Both the position numbers and the translations under genes were made by a program. From NCBI GenBank assembly GCA_028293265.1, contig JAQGPB010000613.1:1-6131 (forward strand): 6,131 nt of DNA, in the 5' to 3' direction. The stretch's first letter is position 1; each line of letters begins with the position of its first letter. The notes below the pieces were generated by a model, which saw nothing but the letters and a program-made list of their open reading frames with translations, did not search any database and was not told the DNA's origin. Shown piece after piece: positions 5,348-6,131 of the stretch. The stretch comes from Pedosphaera sp. GTDB taxonomy: Bacteria > Verrucomicrobiota > Verrucomicrobiae > Limisphaerales > Pedosphaeraceae.

Positions 5348-6131
5348 GTGAACGAATCGTTGCCGAGTGTGACTGTCTTGATTGCCGCCCGACCGGGACA
5401 GGCGGAAATCAAGGCTGTCACGGCCGCCCGATTGCTCGATTATCCGCGTGAAAAATTGGAGCTCATCGTCGCCCGCGGCAAACAGCCGTCCGTCCAGCGG
5501 AACACGGCGATGCGGGCGGCGCGGGGCGAACTGATTTATTTTTTGGACGATGATTCCACTCCGCCGCCGGGAAATTTGCGCCGGGCGGTCGAGGCCTTCG
5601 CCGATCCGCAGGTAAAGATGGTGGGCGGCCCGAACCTTTGCCCTGCGGATGCGCCATTTCTGGAGCATGTTTTTGCGCTGGTGCATTCGAGCTGGCTGGC
5701 CTTCTTCTCGAGTTGCGCGCGTTATGCTTCGGTGGGCAAGCTGCGGGTTTCGAGCGAGAAGGAATTGATCCTGTGCAACCTGATCGCGCGGCGGGAGGCG
5801 ATGCTCGAACTAGGCGGGTTCAACGAAGCGTTGTATCCCAACGAAGAGAACGCCCTGATGGATGAACTGCAAAAGCGCGGCGGCAAATTGCTTTACGATC
5901 CCGAACTGATTGTCTACCGGCGACCGCGCAGCAACCTGCGGGCGTTTGCGAAGATGCTGCTGAATTACGGACGGGGCCGGGCGGAACAGGTCCGCTTGCA
6001 TCCGACGCTTGGCTCCGCGCCCAATTTCGTGCCACCCCTGTTTTGCGTATATTTGTTGGGGCTGGTTTTGCTCGGTGCGATGGGCGAGGCCAGTCTGGTT
6101 CTGCCGCTTTCAATTCCCTTGTTGGTTTATG
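5348..6131 (+). CDS. Family 2 glycosyltransferase (partial, C-terminus off the right edge)
   Basis: The frame is open for 261 codons from a GTG at 5348 to the window edge. The first strand of a GT-A fold is SVTVLIAARPGQ (7-18). QRNTAMRAARGELIYFLDDD (50-69) ends in the DXD-type metal and nucleotide-sugar binding motif Asp67-Asp68-Asp69. The acceptor-side motif is probably LGGFNEALYPNEENALMDEL (155-174), with Glu166/Glu167 near the expected catalytic acid position. Residues about 228-245 (VPPLFCVYLLGLVLLGAM) and from 249 on are hydrophobic and look like membrane segments, so this is a membrane-attached glycosyltransferase of the ExoA-like type used in exopolysaccharide assembly. GTG is chosen because it lies just before the conserved first strand; an ATG at 5341 is in another frame that stops at 5451. 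There is no good ribosome binding site. Donor and acceptor are unknown. The context with a Wzz-like gene supports polysaccharide synthesis. Confidence 0.85.
   Translation, partial: MNESLPSVTVLIAARPGQAEIKAVTAARLLDYPREKLELIVARGKQPSVQRNTAMRAARGELIYFLDDDSTPPPGNLRRAVEAFADPQVKMVGGPNLCPADAPFLEHVFALVHSSWLAFFSSCARYASVGKLRVSSEKELILCNLIARREAMLELGGFNEALYPNEENALMDELQKRGGKLLYDPELIVYRRPRSNLRAFAKMLLNYGRGRAEQVRLHPTLGSAPNFVPPLFCVYLLGLVLLGAMGEASLVLPLSIPLLVY

Noticed and set aside
5341..5451. 36-codon frame from the ATG at 5341, with a Cys-rich start, considered as a leader peptide
   Set aside because: It overlaps the glycosyltransferase frame, has no ribosome binding site and resembles nothing known.

Overview
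The window is a chromosomal stretch with low gene density, moderately high G+C, long intergenic spacers and weak or absent Shine-Dalgarno sequences at most starts. The gene content fits a verrucomicrobial or planctomycete-like soil or freshwater bacterium: a secreted beta-sandwich protein running into a carboxypeptidase-regulatory-like repeat, a family 43 glycosidase, a Wzz-type polysaccharide protein and GC-rich hairpin modules between genes. This assignment is an inference from protein flavour and layout; there is no marker gene.

Layout from left to right. (1) At 1-797 (minus) lies the first 265 codons of a secreted protein of unknown function, with a good ribosome binding site and a recognisable promoter; it runs off the left edge. 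(2) At 885-1442, in the spacer upstream of that gene, is the most notable structure: a 558-bp non-autonomous transposable element (MITE-like) with 28-bp perfect terminal inverted repeats and an exact 9-bp target duplication on both sides. It carries GC-rich hairpin modules and an AT-rich core with a 17-bp palindrome, and no credible transposase. (3) At 1535-1744 (minus) is a small DUF883/ElaB-YqjD-type membrane protein whose promoter sits so close to the ATG that the mRNA is probably leaderless. (4) At 1862-2836 (plus) is a GH43-type five-bladed propeller glycosidase without a signal peptide. (5) At 2882-3805 and 3862-5178 (both minus) are a class A beta-lactamase-fold serine hydrolase that lacks the deacylation Glu and, upstream of it, a Wzz/GumC-like polysaccharide chain-length or export protein; they are 56 bp apart and may be co-transcribed. 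(6) At 5348-6131 (plus) is the start of a family 2 glycosyltransferase, divergent from the Wzz-like gene; the shared spacer holds four tandem copies of a 7-bp unit. It runs off the right edge.

How the genes may work together: the Wzz-like protein and the glycosyltransferase point to an exopolysaccharide locus continuing to the right. The serine hydrolase may only share a transcript with it. The glycosidase, the DUF883 protein and the left-edge secreted protein look like independent units. No tRNA, rRNA, CRISPR array or phage gene was seen.
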